DNA of 64,000 bases from Pseudomonadota bacterium. GTDB taxonomy: Bacteria; Pseudomonadota; Gammaproteobacteria; Steroidobacterales; SZUA-146. The notes below the pieces were generated by a model. The model did no database searches and was not told the DNA's origin. It saw only the letters and a list, made by a program, of their open reading frames with translations. The DNA lies in assembly GCA_039028935.1 (NCBI GenBank), contig JBCCHD010000001.1, positions 62,001-126,000 of the forward strand. The letters run 5' to 3'. A program made the translations under genes and the position numbers. Numbering within the stretch: position 1 is the first letter of the stretch; each line of letters begins with the position of its first letter. Below, piece after piece: positions 19,604 to 29,178 of the stretch.

Positions 19604-20728
19604 TCAGGGTTGCACCGCGAGCGTCTTTGCGCGTCGTAGATGGGCAAGAGCGGCGTGGAAGCGTTTCATCACTGGCATCGCATGCGTCCATAATGACGCG
19701 TCTGCGCGTTGGGGATCGATCGTGCTCGACGCGCCGGCAAAACCACGCGGAATTTGACTGAACACTCCGCTGACTTCGAGCGGATCGGCGAAGTGATATT
19801 CGTATCCTGGGATACAGAGTTTTTCGTCGACGTTTGCATCGACCGTGTGCACGCCGTAACTCATCAGGTCAATGGCGATAGGCTGCGGTGGAATAATCCA
19901 GCTTTGGTTTGGCGCGCGCATAAACAGATATTGAATGCGGCGATTACGCGATGCGATGCGAAAGCGTTCGATATCGCCCCCATACAATTTACTGCGCGAT
20001 TGGCTCTTATCGATAAGGCCGCGACGAAAATCCGGCTCGTAACCACCAGCGAAGAGCAACGATTTGGGGTCGTGGTCGTCGCTAAACCAGGCGACGGGTT
20101 TGTTGTTATGGATTGCCCGTTGGCGGTCCTGCATGGCGCGTTTTCTCGGGGTGGAAAAATCGGCATAGGGGCGCACGCGATCGTCGGGGGCGCTTCGAAG
20201 CACAAGCTCGAGCGCCTGGCGATCGGGCCGAGGCCGGGTCGCACGGCGGCTGATGGTGTCCAGCGCGTTTTGAATTTCGAACGGTAAGTTTGTGGTTTCC
20301 TCGGCGCTATACCAATGTGTTTCGCCGTTTTCAACCACCGGTTTAATATCGCCTTTGCCGATCCAGTGCTCGGTCTCGGTATTGATGTAGTGTGTCGCCA
20401 CACGCCATACCAGTGACGAGTCTTTATAAAAAATGCGTGGGTGAAGCGGCCGTCGATGTTCGGGTACCGTCGGTGTTTGCAGCTGAACGTACGCCACGAA
20501 GAATCGAAATTGCTGGTCTCGACGTACGTGGGTGACAAAAAAGCGATGGCCATTCAGTGTGACCAAGTGCTTGGGCAAACGCCTGGCAAGCAACGCATCA
20601 GGAAAGTTGGCGGCTGAACCTTGCGGTTTAACCGGGCAACCTCGCTCGATAAGGCGCGCAAATCGACGCGAGACTGCGGTTTCCGATTGCGCGTTAGGCG
20701 CCTGATCGCTTTGTGGAACCGCGTGCAT
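19604..20728 (-). CDS. Hypothetical protein, 374 aa
   Basis: I do not recognise this protein. It starts at ATG 20728 after an AAGAGAG ribosome binding site. There is no signal peptide or membrane helix. The sequence is rich in Arg, Trp, Tyr and His, with a beta-like N-terminal third (RFFVTHVRRDQQFRFFVAYV), a middle charged region with many Arg/Asp, and a C-terminal part with aromatic patches (PGYEYHFADPLEVSGVFSQI). Long open frames on other strands of this interval are probably shadows of GC-rich codon use. It ends 28 bp past the dehydrogenase terminator and starts 55 bp downstream of the GGDEF gene end, so it could be cotranscribed with the cyclic-di-GMP pair. No function is assigned. Confidence 0.7.
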   Translation of the reverse strand: MHAVPQSDQAPNAQSETAVSRRFARLIERGCPVKPQGSAANFPDALLARRLPKHLVTLNGHRFFVTHVRRDQQFRFFVAYVQLQTPTVPEHRRPLHPRIFYKDSSLVWRVATHYINTETEHWIGKGDIKPVVENGETHWYSAEETTNLPFEIQNALDTISRRATRPRPDRQALELVLRSAPDDRVRPYADFSTPRKRAMQDRQRAIHNNKPVAWFSDDHDPKSLLFAGGYEPDFRRGLIDKSQSRSKLYGGDIERFRIASRNRRIQYLFMRAPNQSWIIPPQPIAIDLMSYGVHTVDANVDEKLCIPGYEYHFADPLEVSGVFSQIPRGFAGASSTIDPQRADASLWTHAMPVMKRFHAALAHLRRAKTLAVQP

Positions 20729-20783
20729 AGCACTCTCTTAGGCTGAGATGAAGATTCATCCCAAGAGTGTACCGCACTGAGAA

Positions 20784-23700
20784 TCAGGCCTCTCGTCGGG
20801 CCTCACTGTTGGCGTCATCGGAATGACGAATTTCAAGCATGCCTTGCTCAACCATTGCGTCGGTGTGATCGCGGAAACTGTAGAACGGATTAATCACGGT
20901 CGCGCTCTGTTCTGTAGATGCGATGGATACCCAAGCATTGCGAGTCGCTTTGGCGCGATACATCGCGGTGTCAGCCAGGCTCAAGAGTTGTTCCCAGTCC
21001 ATCAGGTCGGGTCTGGTGCGGCAAAACGGAAAGCCGGTAATACCGATCGATGCTGTGCTGCGGGTTGCTTGGCCATTACCCACCGAAAACACCGCGTTTT
21101 CCATGGCTGCGCGAATACGCTCGGCGAGTACTTCACCCTGACGCAAGTCTGAGTAGCGACCGATGACCAGAAACTCGTCACCGCCCCATCGAATGACCAC
21201 GTCCGATGAGCGGCAGCACGATTGCAGAAGGTCACGAATTTGCAGCAGCATTTCATCGCCGGCGCTATGGCCGCAGGTGTCATTCACCGGCTTAAAGTTG
21301 TCAAGGTCGATCATCATAAAGATGAAGTCTGACTGTTCAGGTGACGAATCAGCCAGTGGTCGCGCGCCGGGATTGGATTGATAGCGTCGACGTACAACGT
21401 CGATGTCTTTGGCAATTTCTTCGAAGACAAAGCGACGGTTGCGCAATCCTGTGAGTGGATCGGTGATGCTGGCTTGTAAGAAGCGTTGATTGAGCTGCTT
21501 AAGCTCGCCATTACGTGCCGCCAACTCGCGCGTGCGTTCCTGTACGTCTTTTTCGAGTCGACGACGATAGCTGGCTTCGCGCTGTAACTGCTTTTGGTGG
21601 ATCGACCACGCCAGAGCCGCGGCCCCCATCAGTATCATGAGATAAACGAAGTACGCGACTGGGCTGTTCCAAGGCGCTGGAGAAGTGCTCAGCGTTAACG
21701 ACATTTCATCCGTTTGCCACACGCCGTCGTTGTTGGCGGCGCGGACCATGAAGCGATAATCGCCCGCATCCAGGTTGGTGTACGTAACGTGACGTTTATT
21801 CCCTGCTTCAATCCACTCGGGATCGAACCCTTCGAGTTTGTAGGCGAAACGGTTTTGCGATGGATCGGCAAAATCCAACGCGCTGTATTCGATCGAGAGC
21901 ACATCGTCTTGATGGCTTAGGTCGAGGGTTCGGGTCAGCCAATGTGGCTTTCCGTTATCGATCGGTTTATTGAGCAGCGATACTTGCGTCAGCACTACTG
22001 TTGGAGGCGTGGTGTTGATGCCAAGATCGGATGGGTAAAACGCGTTGAACCCGTTGGCGCCGCCGAAAAACAGCTGGCCGGTAGGGCTGCGGTAGTGGGC
22101 ACCAAAGTTAAATTCTTCACTTTGCAGACCGTGACTGCGATGAAAGTTGGCGACTTTGTTGGTGGCGGACGAATATTGGGTAATGCCGTAGTTAGTCGAC
22201 ATCCACAGGTCGCCATCGGTGTCAGACTCAATGCCGTAAACGACATTGTTGATGGTCGGGCCGCTGGTCGGAATAAACTGTTCAAAACCGAGTCTTTCGG
22301 GGTAAGCCAGATTGCCGATGGCGCGGGTCAGACCGCCACCCTGGGTGCCGACCCACATGACACCATTGATGTCGCGGTGAATCGCATAGATGGTGTCCGC
22401 ACTGATAGACGTCGGGTCTTTCTGATTGTGTCGATAGTTGTGGAAATAGCCGTTCTCTGGGTCATAGATGCTGAGCCCGCCGCCGTCCGTGCCGATCCAG
22501 ATGTGACCGTGACGATCCTGCGCGAACGCGGTCGCGCGGGCACTGGCGAGTCCTTCATTGACCGACTGACCAAATGGAAATCGGGTGATTGTGCCGTCGC
22601 TCGCCATGCGGTTGGCGCCGCCGCCAAACGTACCGATCCAGATGTTGCCCTCGCGGTCTTCGAATAACGTCATGATGCCGTTGCTCGATAGGCTTGCCGG
22701 GTCATTCGGGTCATGTCGGAAGTTGGTCACTTCGCCAGTGTCCAGATTAACTCGATCGACACCCGCTACCATTGTGCCGAGCCACAGCTCGTTGCGGGCG
22801 GTAATGAGCATCGACATAATGTGGTTGTCCGAAATAATCGGTGCCGTGTCGGCTTCTTTCGTCAGGAACGCAACGTCGCCTGTGGCGCGATTGATTTTGT
22901 TTAGGCCACCCCCAAAGGTGCCTACCCATAAGGTTTTACTGCGATCTTCAGCAAATGAAGTCACGTTGCCGAAACTCAGTCGGTCAGGGGAGAAATGGCC
23001 GAATCCCCAGCTCCTGGGGTTCCATTTACTGGCGCCCTTGTTGCGCGTCCCGACCCATAATATGCCCGACCGGTCTTGGTACAACGACATAATGTACGAA
23101 TCGCTCAGGCTGCCTGGATCGGATCGATCATGTTTGTAATGAAAAAAGCGGTTGCGCTGTCGATCAAACAGGTTCAGACCTTTGTTCGTGCCAATCCAGA
23201 GGCGACCTGCGTCGTCCTCAAAAATGCTGCGCACACCGTTGTGGCTGAGGGTACGGTCATCCTCGGCATCATGCTGGAAACGAGCAAACGTTCCGGACTC
23301 ACGATCAAACCGGTTTAGCCCTGAGTTACGCGTGCCAAACCAGAGCATGCCTTGTCTGTCTTCAAAAATGGCGCGCACTTTGTTGCTGCTGAGCGACTGA
23401 TTATTGCCGGCTTCGTTACGGAAATTTTCGAATGTGCGCGTAATGGGATCGAAACGACTCAAACCATTATTGGTTGAGATCCAAATGATGCCGCGACTGT
23501 CTTGCATCAGTTCGTACACTTCGTCGCTGGCCAGTGAGTTGGGGTCCGCGGCGTCGTGTCGATAATGTTCGGTAATACCCGTCGCTGGGTTGAGCCGATC
23601 GAGGCCGGCGCCACTGGTGCCGACCCATACTGAACCGTCCGTGGTGTAGGTTACCGCTCTGACGATATCCTTCGAAATGCTGTTGACGTCCTCCGGGTCG

Positions 23701-24110
23701 TGGCGGAACGACGTGAAATCATCGGTGGTCGCATTCCAGCGGGCGACACCACCGCCATTCGTGCCGATCCACAGGTTCCCGTGGGCATCTTCGGTCATGT
23801 CCCAAATAAAGTCGGCGCCCAACGAGTTGGGATTGCCGGGGTCGCGTTTGTACTGGTGCACGCGATTGCCATCATATCGATTGAGTCCGTTCTCGGTACC
23901 AAACCACAAGAACCCCGTTTGATCTTGAAGCATCGCGTTCACGGTACTTTGAGACAGTCCTTCGCCCATTCCCAAGTGTCCGAAGCGCATTGGGTTGCCG
24001 ACTTCCGCGAAAACCTGCAGACAAAGGGTGGTCGCCAACAACGCGAATGTACGACGCACGCATTGCCGGTGTCGTCGTGAATCCGAGAGGGAAGAGAATA
24101 TGTTCTTCAT
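20784..24110 (-). CDS. Two-component-type sensor: propeller, Y_Y_Y and GGDEF diguanylate cyclase
   Basis: This 1108-aa sensor has an N-terminal signal or anchor (RRTFALLATTLCLQVFA). About 600 residues of two-component-regulator propeller blades follow, each marked by LWIGT/MWVGT-like text and FRHDPEDPxSLS-like spacing. Then come a Y_Y_Y domain, a membrane helix near 815-837 (YFVYLMILMGAAALAW), a short coiled coil, and a GGDEF domain. The active motif WGGDEF (about 975) is intact, and RSSD stands five residues before it, matching the RxxD inhibitory site for product feedback. It should therefore make cyclic-di-GMP in response to a periplasmic signal. Its ATG overlaps the upstream EAL gene by four bases (ATGA), so the two are translated together. 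Confidence 0.93.
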   Translation of the reverse strand: MKNIFSSLSDSRRHRQCVRRTFALLATTLCLQVFAEVGNPMRFGHLGMGEGLSQSTVNAMLQDQTGFLWFGTENGLNRYDGNRVHQYKRDPGNPNSLGADFIWDMTEDAHGNLWIGTNGGGVARWNATTDDFTSFRHDPEDVNSISKDIVRAVTYTTDGSVWVGTSGAGLDRLNPATGITEHYRHDAADPNSLASDEVYELMQDSRGIIWISTNNGLSRFDPITRTFENFRNEAGNNQSLSSNKVRAIFEDRQGMLWFGTRNSGLNRFDRESGTFARFQHDAEDDRTLSHNGVRSIFEDDAGRLWIGTNKGLNLFDRQRNRFFHYKHDRSDPGSLSDSYIMSLYQDRSGILWVGTRNKGASKWNPRSWGFGHFSPDRLSFGNVTSFAEDRSKTLWVGTFGGGLNKINRATGDVAFLTKEADTAPIISDNHIMSMLITARNELWLGTMVAGVDRVNLDTGEVTNFRHDPNDPASLSSNGIMTLFEDREGNIWIGTFGGGANRMASDGTITRFPFGQSVNEGLASARATAFAQDRHGHIWIGTDGGGLSIYDPENGYFHNYRHNQKDPTSISADTIYAIHRDINGVMWVGTQGGGLTRAIGNLAYPERLGFEQFIPTSGPTINNVVYGIESDTDGDLWMSTNYGITQYSSATNKVANFHRSHGLQSEEFNFGAHYRSPTGQLFFGGANGFNAFYPSDLGINTTPPTVVLTQVSLLNKPIDNGKPHWLTRTLDLSHQDDVLSIEYSALDFADPSQNRFAYKLEGFDPEWIEAGNKRHVTYTNLDAGDYRFMVRAANNDGVWQTDEMSLTLSTSPAPWNSPVAYFVYLMILMGAAALAWSIHQKQLQREASYRRRLEKDVQERTRELAARNGELKQLNQRFLQASITDPLTGLRNRRFVFEEIAKDIDVVRRRYQSNPGARPLADSSPEQSDFIFMMIDLDNFKPVNDTCGHSAGDEMLLQIRDLLQSCCRSSDVVIRWGGDEFLVIGRYSDLRQGEVLAERIRAAMENAVFSVGNGQATRSTASIGITGFPFCRTRPDLMDWEQLLSLADTAMYRAKATRNAWVSIASTEQSATVINPFYSFRDHTDAMVEQGMLEIRHSDDANSEARREA

Positions 24111-25972
24111 GAACGAAGTTCCTGTAGGACGGGTTTTGAGGTTGAGTTGTACAGTTCTAAAAACGCATCTCGTGAGATGGCGGGTGAACAGTAGAAGCCC
24201 TGGTACAGATGGCATTTCCAAGACCGCAATAGTTCGTACTGCTCTTTCGATTCGATGCCTTCGGCAATCACGGTGAGATTCATGTTGCGAGCGAGCGATA
24301 TGAGTGCAGAGGTGATGACCGAATCGGCGCCGTTCTCCAGCGCTCCTGATACGTATGAACGGTCAAGTTTGAGAATATCGATGGGCAGTTTTTTCAGGTA
24401 ATCGATCGCCGTGTCGCCCGTGCCGAAGTCATCCAATGACAGGCGCACACCGATCGCCTTGAGTTCGTGCAACTGCCGCACAATACGCTGATCGCTACCG
24501 ATATTTCCGCGCTCGGATATTTCCATTTCGAGCTGAGCCGCATCAAGGCCATGTTCGACGAGCGAACGCTCGAGGGTGCGCACGACGTTGCCGCGTCTGA
24601 GCTGCGTGATCGACAGGTTGATGGCCATACGCAGGGCCGTTCCGGTCTGATCCATCCAATAGCGCAAGGCAGCGCAGGATTGTTCGATAACGTAATCGCC
24701 GATCTCAACGATGCTGCCGTTCATCTCTGCGACCGGCACAAACTCGCCGGGCGAGATGACGGTGCCGTCTTCGCGGGTCCAACGCAATAAGGCTTCGGCG
24801 CCCACAATCTGGTTGTTCCACATGTTGACCAGAGGTTGATAAGCGACTTGCAATTCATCGCGTTTGATCGCTTCGCGCATCCAGGCATCGAGCTGCAGCT
24901 GCCGCGCGCTAGAAATCTGGCCCTCTTTATAATGAAACGCAAAACCGCCACCTTTGCGCTTGACGTCGCTCATCGCGCGTTCCGCGCTGCGCATTAATTC
25001 GTTTGCGCCGCGTCCGTGTTGTGGGGAAACGGCAGCACCAATGCTGGTGGACAGGTAGATATTGATGTCGCTCAATGCAATCGGTTTGGCGAGCTCGGCA
25101 GTCACTAACTTGCGGACTTTTGTGAGGTGGTTTTCGCTCCCATCGTGCGGCACCATCAGCGCGAAACGCACACCGTCAAGTTTCGCCGCACATGCGGCAA
25201 GTGTGCTGGGTACGTTGGGTGCGTAGAGATCTGACTTGAGCACCATCAAACGCAGGCGTTCGCCAAGTTGCGCTAATACACGATTGCCCACTTCCCGCCC
25301 ATGTGTATCGTTGATCAGGTGAAAGCGCTCGACTCCAATATGAAAGACCAACAGCTCGGCTGCTTGACTCATGGCGCCGGCAATTAAGTGGCGAAACTTG
25401 TGCGCGGTGGGTAGCTGGGTCAGCGGATCAACGGCTTCGAGTTGCGACAGATGCTGTTTGACGTCCAGCGTACGGCGCTGTTCTTCCTGGATGCGCACTT
25501 TGGTGTCGAGCAGTTCGCGCTTAATGGCCGCAAGCTCGACGACTGCTGCGAGGCGTCGACTGGCCACGTTCCAATTGACCGGCTTGCGAATGACATCGGC
25601 GACGTTGCTGTCGAGCGCGTGCTGGATTTCGCGTTCATTCGACACAATCGTCATGCAATCAATTTTGCTGTAGGGGATTTCTTCTGAGATGTACTCGTAC
25701 AGATGCCGGCCATCGTTACAGTAGACGCTGGCTGGACAGATCAACGCAGAAGGCGGTGTGTCGACGCAGTAGCGCGCCGCTTCTTCGGTGTTCTGGATGC
25801 TCACACACGTGAGCGATTCTCGAGTCAGCCACTTGCGCGCCCAGTCGGTTTCCACAGGCGTAAAACCGGCGAGCAAGACCACGCCAAGCGAATCCTCAGG
25901 AAGGATCTCGCTTGTTGCCTCCGCGTCCCTGTCAGTCAGGCGGATGAGTTCGTTGGTGGGTTTTCTTTCCAT
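24107..25972 (-). CDS. Cyclic-di-GMP phosphodiesterase with degenerate receiver and GGDEF domains (EAL protein)
   Basis: This 621-aa cytosolic protein starts at MERKPTNELIRL; a longer frame to 26065 exists. Residues about 25-160 resemble a receiver domain ending in DVIRKPVNW, but without a clear phosphorylated aspartate. A GGDEF-like domain follows whose signature is DGVRF (about 264), so it is expected to be inactive as a synthase. The EAL domain is well preserved: GAEALLRW (about 390), INLS, EISE, DDFGTG, KLDRSYV, AEGIESKEQ and QGFY cover the metal-binding and catalytic positions, so hydrolysis of cyclic-di-GMP is likely. The stop overlaps the start of the GGDEF sensor gene, which couples a degrading and a making enzyme in one operon. 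Confidence 0.92.
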   Translation of the reverse strand: MERKPTNELIRLTDRDAEATSEILPEDSLGVVLLAGFTPVETDWARKWLTRESLTCVSIQNTEEAARYCVDTPPSALICPASVYCNDGRHLYEYISEEIPYSKIDCMTIVSNEREIQHALDSNVADVIRKPVNWNVASRRLAAVVELAAIKRELLDTKVRIQEEQRRTLDVKQHLSQLEAVDPLTQLPTAHKFRHLIAGAMSQAAELLVFHIGVERFHLINDTHGREVGNRVLAQLGERLRLMVLKSDLYAPNVPSTLAACAAKLDGVRFALMVPHDGSENHLTKVRKLVTAELAKPIALSDINIYLSTSIGAAVSPQHGRGANELMRSAERAMSDVKRKGGGFAFHYKEGQISSARQLQLDAWMREAIKRDELQVAYQPLVNMWNNQIVGAEALLRWTREDGTVISPGEFVPVAEMNGSIVEIGDYVIEQSCAALRYWMDQTGTALRMAINLSITQLRRGNVVRTLERSLVEHGLDAAQLEMEISERGNIGSDQRIVRQLHELKAIGVRLSLDDFGTGDTAIDYLKKLPIDILKLDRSYVSGALENGADSVITSALISLARNMNLTVIAEGIESKEQYELLRSWKCHLYQGFYCSPAISRDAFLELYNSTSKPVLQELRS

Positions 25973-26216
25973 AATACGCTGAGTCTCGACTTTGATGACT
26001 CGCGCCTCAGCGGTGGCGCTAAAATGATTTATGGAAAGATACGGTGTGTCGGCAGCGCCAACCATCGAACAGTTCCCAAAATCGTCTTTTCCGATACCGC
26101 TTAGGACAAATTTGAGGACTGGTTGGCATGTCTTCGGATGGCGTTTGGCCCAGCATGGAGCTGCTGCGCCAATCTATGTAAAATTGCAGCCTCACCAGCC
26201 CGAGAGAATGATCGTT

Positions 26217-26798
26217 ATGTCCAATCAATCTGGCGCGTCCATTCCGGATGCGGATCGCGTTGCCGCATTGTTGCGTGGGCGCCGCACTTTGGGTCGATTT
26301 GCCGACAAACCGGTCGATCGAGCGTTGCTGCTCGAGGCGATTGAAGTGGCCCGTTGGGCGCCCAATCATCACCTCACAGAACCCTGGCATTTTTATGTGC
26401 TTGGCCCGGAGGCGATCTCGACCACCATCGAATGCGTCCGTGCACGTGCGACCGAAGCCAAAGGCGAGGAGATGGGTCGTCGCAAGGCGAAGCGCGCCCA
26501 AAACGTACCAGCGTGGGTCGTGGTCACCAGTCGTTTTTCGGATAATGCCATTGTTGAAAAAGAGGATTACGCTGCGACATGCTGTGCCATCCACAACATG
26601 GCGCTGTATCTATGGGAGCTGGGTGTCGGTATGAAATGGTGCACCGGTTCTATGGCGCACGGCACGCAGTACGCAGAGGCGCTGGGACTCGATGTGGAGG
26701 CCGAATATATCGTTGGGATTTTGCGCATCGGCTATCCGTTGAATCAACCCACACAGAAGCGCAAAGCGGCGATCGACATCACGACGATTATGGACTGA
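26217..26798 (+). CDS. Nitroreductase family protein
   Basis: This 193-aa FMN-dependent oxidoreductase starts at ATG 26217, which has GAGAG ten bases upstream; the ATG nine bases earlier is too close to it. The first half has the typical flavin phosphate-binding text RRTLGRFADKPVDRALLLEA and ARWAPNHHLTEPWHFYVLG. A conserved glycine-rich C-terminal part (EYIVGILRIGYP) closes the fold. Members reduce nitroaromatics, quinones or dehydrogenate small molecules using NAD(P)H; the natural substrate is not known. It precedes an acetyltransferase gene by 4 bp (operon) and is divergent from the EAL gene. Confidence 0.9.
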   Translation: MSNQSGASIPDADRVAALLRGRRTLGRFADKPVDRALLLEAIEVARWAPNHHLTEPWHFYVLGPEAISTTIECVRARATEAKGEEMGRRKAKRAQNVPAWVVVTSRFSDNAIVEKEDYAATCCAIHNMALYLWELGVGMKWCTGSMAHGTQYAEALGLDVEAEYIVGILRIGYPLNQPTQKRKAAIDITTIMD

Positions 26799-26802
26799 TT
26801 GT

Positions 26803-27321
26803 ATGTCGAATATCGTTACGCGAATGGCCAGCACAGCCGATACGGATTCACTCGCACGTTTGGCCAAGCAGACCTTCTTGGACGCGTTTGAGAAATTCAA
26901 CGAACCCCAGAACATTCGCGCCTATGTCAAAAGCGCGTTTAGTCCGTCACAAATCGCCGTCGAATTGCTCGACGAGGACTCTGTTTTTTTCGTCGCTGAA
27001 CGCGACAGCATGCTGGTGGGTTACGCCAAAATTCGTCAGGGGGAAGTGCCCGCGTGCGTAGCGGCGGCATCACCTGCCGAGCTTCATCGAATCTATGTTG
27101 AGCAGAGCGTGCTCGGTACGGGTATCGGACAGATGCTGCTCGATGCCGCCATTGAAACCAGTCGTGCACAACAGCACGATGTGTTGTGGTTGGGCGTGTG
27201 GGAGCACAACCTCGACGCAGTGGCCTTCTATGAGCGTTTCGGTTTTGAGCGTGTCGGTGAGCACCCGTTTATGATGGGCGCCGAGCAACAGACCGACTTC
27301 ATCATGCAGCTAACGCTCTAG
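26803..27321 (+). CDS. GNAT-family N-acetyltransferase
   Basis: This 172-aa Gcn5-related acetyltransferase transfers acetyl from acetyl-CoA to a small-molecule or protein amine. The CoA pyrophosphate-binding motif A is EQSVLGTGIGQMLLDAAIE. The C-terminal segment with AVAFYERFGFERVGEHPF is typical of the family. The N-terminal part (LAKQTFLDAFEKFNEPQNIR) resembles PaiA-like polyamine acetyltransferases, but this does not establish a substrate. It begins 4 bp after the nitroreductase stop, implying cotranscription. The 3' end meets the NhaC gene tail-to-tail with 9 bp between stop codons. Confidence 0.9.
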   Translation: MSNIVTRMASTADTDSLARLAKQTFLDAFEKFNEPQNIRAYVKSAFSPSQIAVELLDEDSVFFVAERDSMLVGYAKIRQGEVPACVAAASPAELHRIYVEQSVLGTGIGQMLLDAAIETSRAQQHDVLWLGVWEHNLDAVAFYERFGFERVGEHPFMMGAEQQTDFIMQLTL

Positions 27322-27330
27322 TCGACGTTG

Positions 27331-29178
27331 CTAAGCGCGGCGGCCAAACACGCGTAAGGCCACGAGCAGCAGCGCCATGCCCGCGAGCATCGAAATCCAC
27401 CAAGGTAAGCCGAAACCAGTAGGGATGGTGCCCACACTGATCGCGACGACACCGACCAGCATGGCGTAGGGGATCTGTGTGCGTACGTGTTCGATGTGGT
27501 CGCAGCCGCTGGCGGTTGAGGAGAGCACCGTGGTGTCGGAAATCGGCGAGCAGTGGTCACCCCACACGGCACCGGCAAGATTGCAAGAAACGGCTGAATA
27601 GATGATGTGATAGCCCGCCGGATTGTCCGCGCCGTTGACCGTCATAATGGCCCATGCCAGCGGTATGATCAGGGGCATCAAAATGCCCATCGTGCCCCAA
27701 CTCGTGCCGGTTGAGAACGCGGTGAGGGCCGATACGATAAAGATCGTTGCGGGCACCAGGGCAAGTGGTAGCGTCTCCTCGAGTTTCGATACTAGATACG
27801 CGGCCGTACTCAGATCGTTGGTGACGTTTGAAAGTGCCCACGCCAGCACCAGAACCGTCATCGCCAACAGCATGGCGCGCACGCCCCGGTACCAAGCGTC
27901 CACGGTTTCATGCACATTCAGTACGCGATAGCCCATGGCAAGAAAAGCAGCCGCCAGCACGCTACAGATTGACGCCCACATTAGCGCTTTATAGGAATCT
28001 GCGTTGCCGACGATGTCCCGCAGTGATTCAGTGGTGTCACTCTTGCCCGTTACATATAGCCCGATAAGCAATCCGCCGATGAGCACGAGTATCGGTACGA
28101 TCGCAATTATCGCGCGTGGCTCGACGCCCGGCTTGGCTTCTATCTCATCGCCTTCAGCCGCGACGGATCCTTCGATCATCGTGGTTTTGACGTTGCCCGC
28201 CCGCGCCCGGCGTTCGGCTTTCAGCATGGGACCAAAGTCGCGGCCCGTAACGGCTACCGCGAGCACGAACAGCAGCGCGAAAAACGGATAGAAGCTGTAC
28301 GCCAACGAGTTGAGAAAAATACTGTAAGCCGCTTCATTGTATTGCGGTAGCTGATCCACAGACTCTTTGATCAGTCCAAGCTGATAGCCGATCCAGGTTG
28401 TGATCAGGGCCACCGTTGCTACCGGCGCGGAAGTTGAGTCGACGATATACGCAAGCTTTTCCCGTGAGATATTGAGACGGTCTGTGATGGGGCGGGCGGT
28501 ATTGCCGACCACCAGCGTGTTGCTGTAGTCGTCGAAGAAGATCACCAGGCCCATGGCCCAGACCGCGACCTGACCCGATATCGCGGTTTTCGCTTTGCGA
28601 ATAACTGACTGCACAATCGCAGCCATGCCCCCCGAGCGCGAAACGATGCCTACCATGCCGCCGATCATGAATGTGAACAACATGATTTGCGCGTGCGAGC
28701 GGTCGGCGAGTGCCTCAGTCACATAGTGCTCAAACGCGTTGAGCAGGCCTTGAAACAAACCCTTTGGGCCAAAACCGATCAATGTTGCTGCACCAATCCA
28801 GATGCCGAAAAACAGCGCCGGGATGACACTGCGAAACACTAGTGCCAACAAAATGGCGATGAGTGGCGGCAGTATCGACAGCCAGCCTGGGATGAGTCGG
28901 AGCGTTTGGTTTTCGCCCGTCGCACTTTGCGCCACAATCGAGTGGTTGGCGAGCACGTCACCGAAGGTGGTTTTGCCGTTGTCATCGGCTGTCTGCACCC
29001 GCGGTTTGTCGTCGACGATCAGGGTGATGGCGCTGCCAGGTTCAACGCCAGAAATCGTAATTTCACTGCCGACCTCTTTGAGCGCAACCTTTGGTGAATC
29101 GATGGTCAACGCGTGAGCGCTGGCCGCCACGCACAAACTGAACATCAGCGCATACATTCCCCGCACGATTGTCGCCAC
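27331..29178 (-). CDS. NhaC-family Na+/H+ antiporter with an N-terminal extracytoplasmic domain
   Basis: This 615-aa protein is longer than typical NhaC (about 460-500). I choose the GTG at 29178, which has GGAG seven bases upstream and gives a signal peptide with a positive N-region (MATIVRGMYALMFSLCVAASAHA). Alternatives are ATG 29211 and ATG 29157. About 75 residues of beta-rich sequence with DDKPRVQTADDNGKTTF follow, before the first membrane helix. The remainder is NhaC-like: IFFDDYSNTLVVGNTARPI, STSAPVATVALITTWIGYQ and AVWGDHCSPISDTTVLSS. It exchanges Na+ (or an amine/organic acid in related members) for H+ across the inner membrane. It is divergent from the formate dehydrogenase operon with 149 bp between. 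Confidence 0.88.
   Translation of the reverse strand: MATIVRGMYALMFSLCVAASAHALTIDSPKVALKEVGSEITISGVEPGSAITLIVDDKPRVQTADDNGKTTFGDVLANHSIVAQSATGENQTLRLIPGWLSILPPLIAILLALVFRSVIPALFFGIWIGAATLIGFGPKGLFQGLLNAFEHYVTEALADRSHAQIMLFTFMIGGMVGIVSRSGGMAAIVQSVIRKAKTAISGQVAVWAMGLVIFFDDYSNTLVVGNTARPITDRLNISREKLAYIVDSTSAPVATVALITTWIGYQLGLIKESVDQLPQYNEAAYSIFLNSLAYSFYPFFALLFVLAVAVTGRDFGPMLKAERRARAGNVKTTMIEGSVAAEGDEIEAKPGVEPRAIIAIVPILVLIGGLLIGLYVTGKSDTTESLRDIVGNADSYKALMWASICSVLAAAFLAMGYRVLNVHETVDAWYRGVRAMLLAMTVLVLAWALSNVTNDLSTAAYLVSKLEETLPLALVPATIFIVSALTAFSTGTSWGTMGILMPLIIPLAWAIMTVNGADNPAGYHIIYSAVSCNLAGAVWGDHCSPISDTTVLSSTASGCDHIEHVRTQIPYAMLVGVVAISVGTIPTGFGLPWWISMLAGMALLLVALRVFGRRA

Noticed and set aside
19709-20287. 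192-aa plus-strand frame opposite the 374-aa unknown gene
   Set aside because: The minus-strand frame is longer, has a ribosome binding site and a neighbouring same-strand gene; the plus frame has no recognisable feature. Which frame is real is not proved, but the minus strand is favoured.
25160-25180. Active diguanylate cyclase in the EAL protein
   Set aside because: The motif at the GGDEF position reads DGVRF, which lacks the catalytic and metal-binding residues; only the EAL domain is expected to be active.
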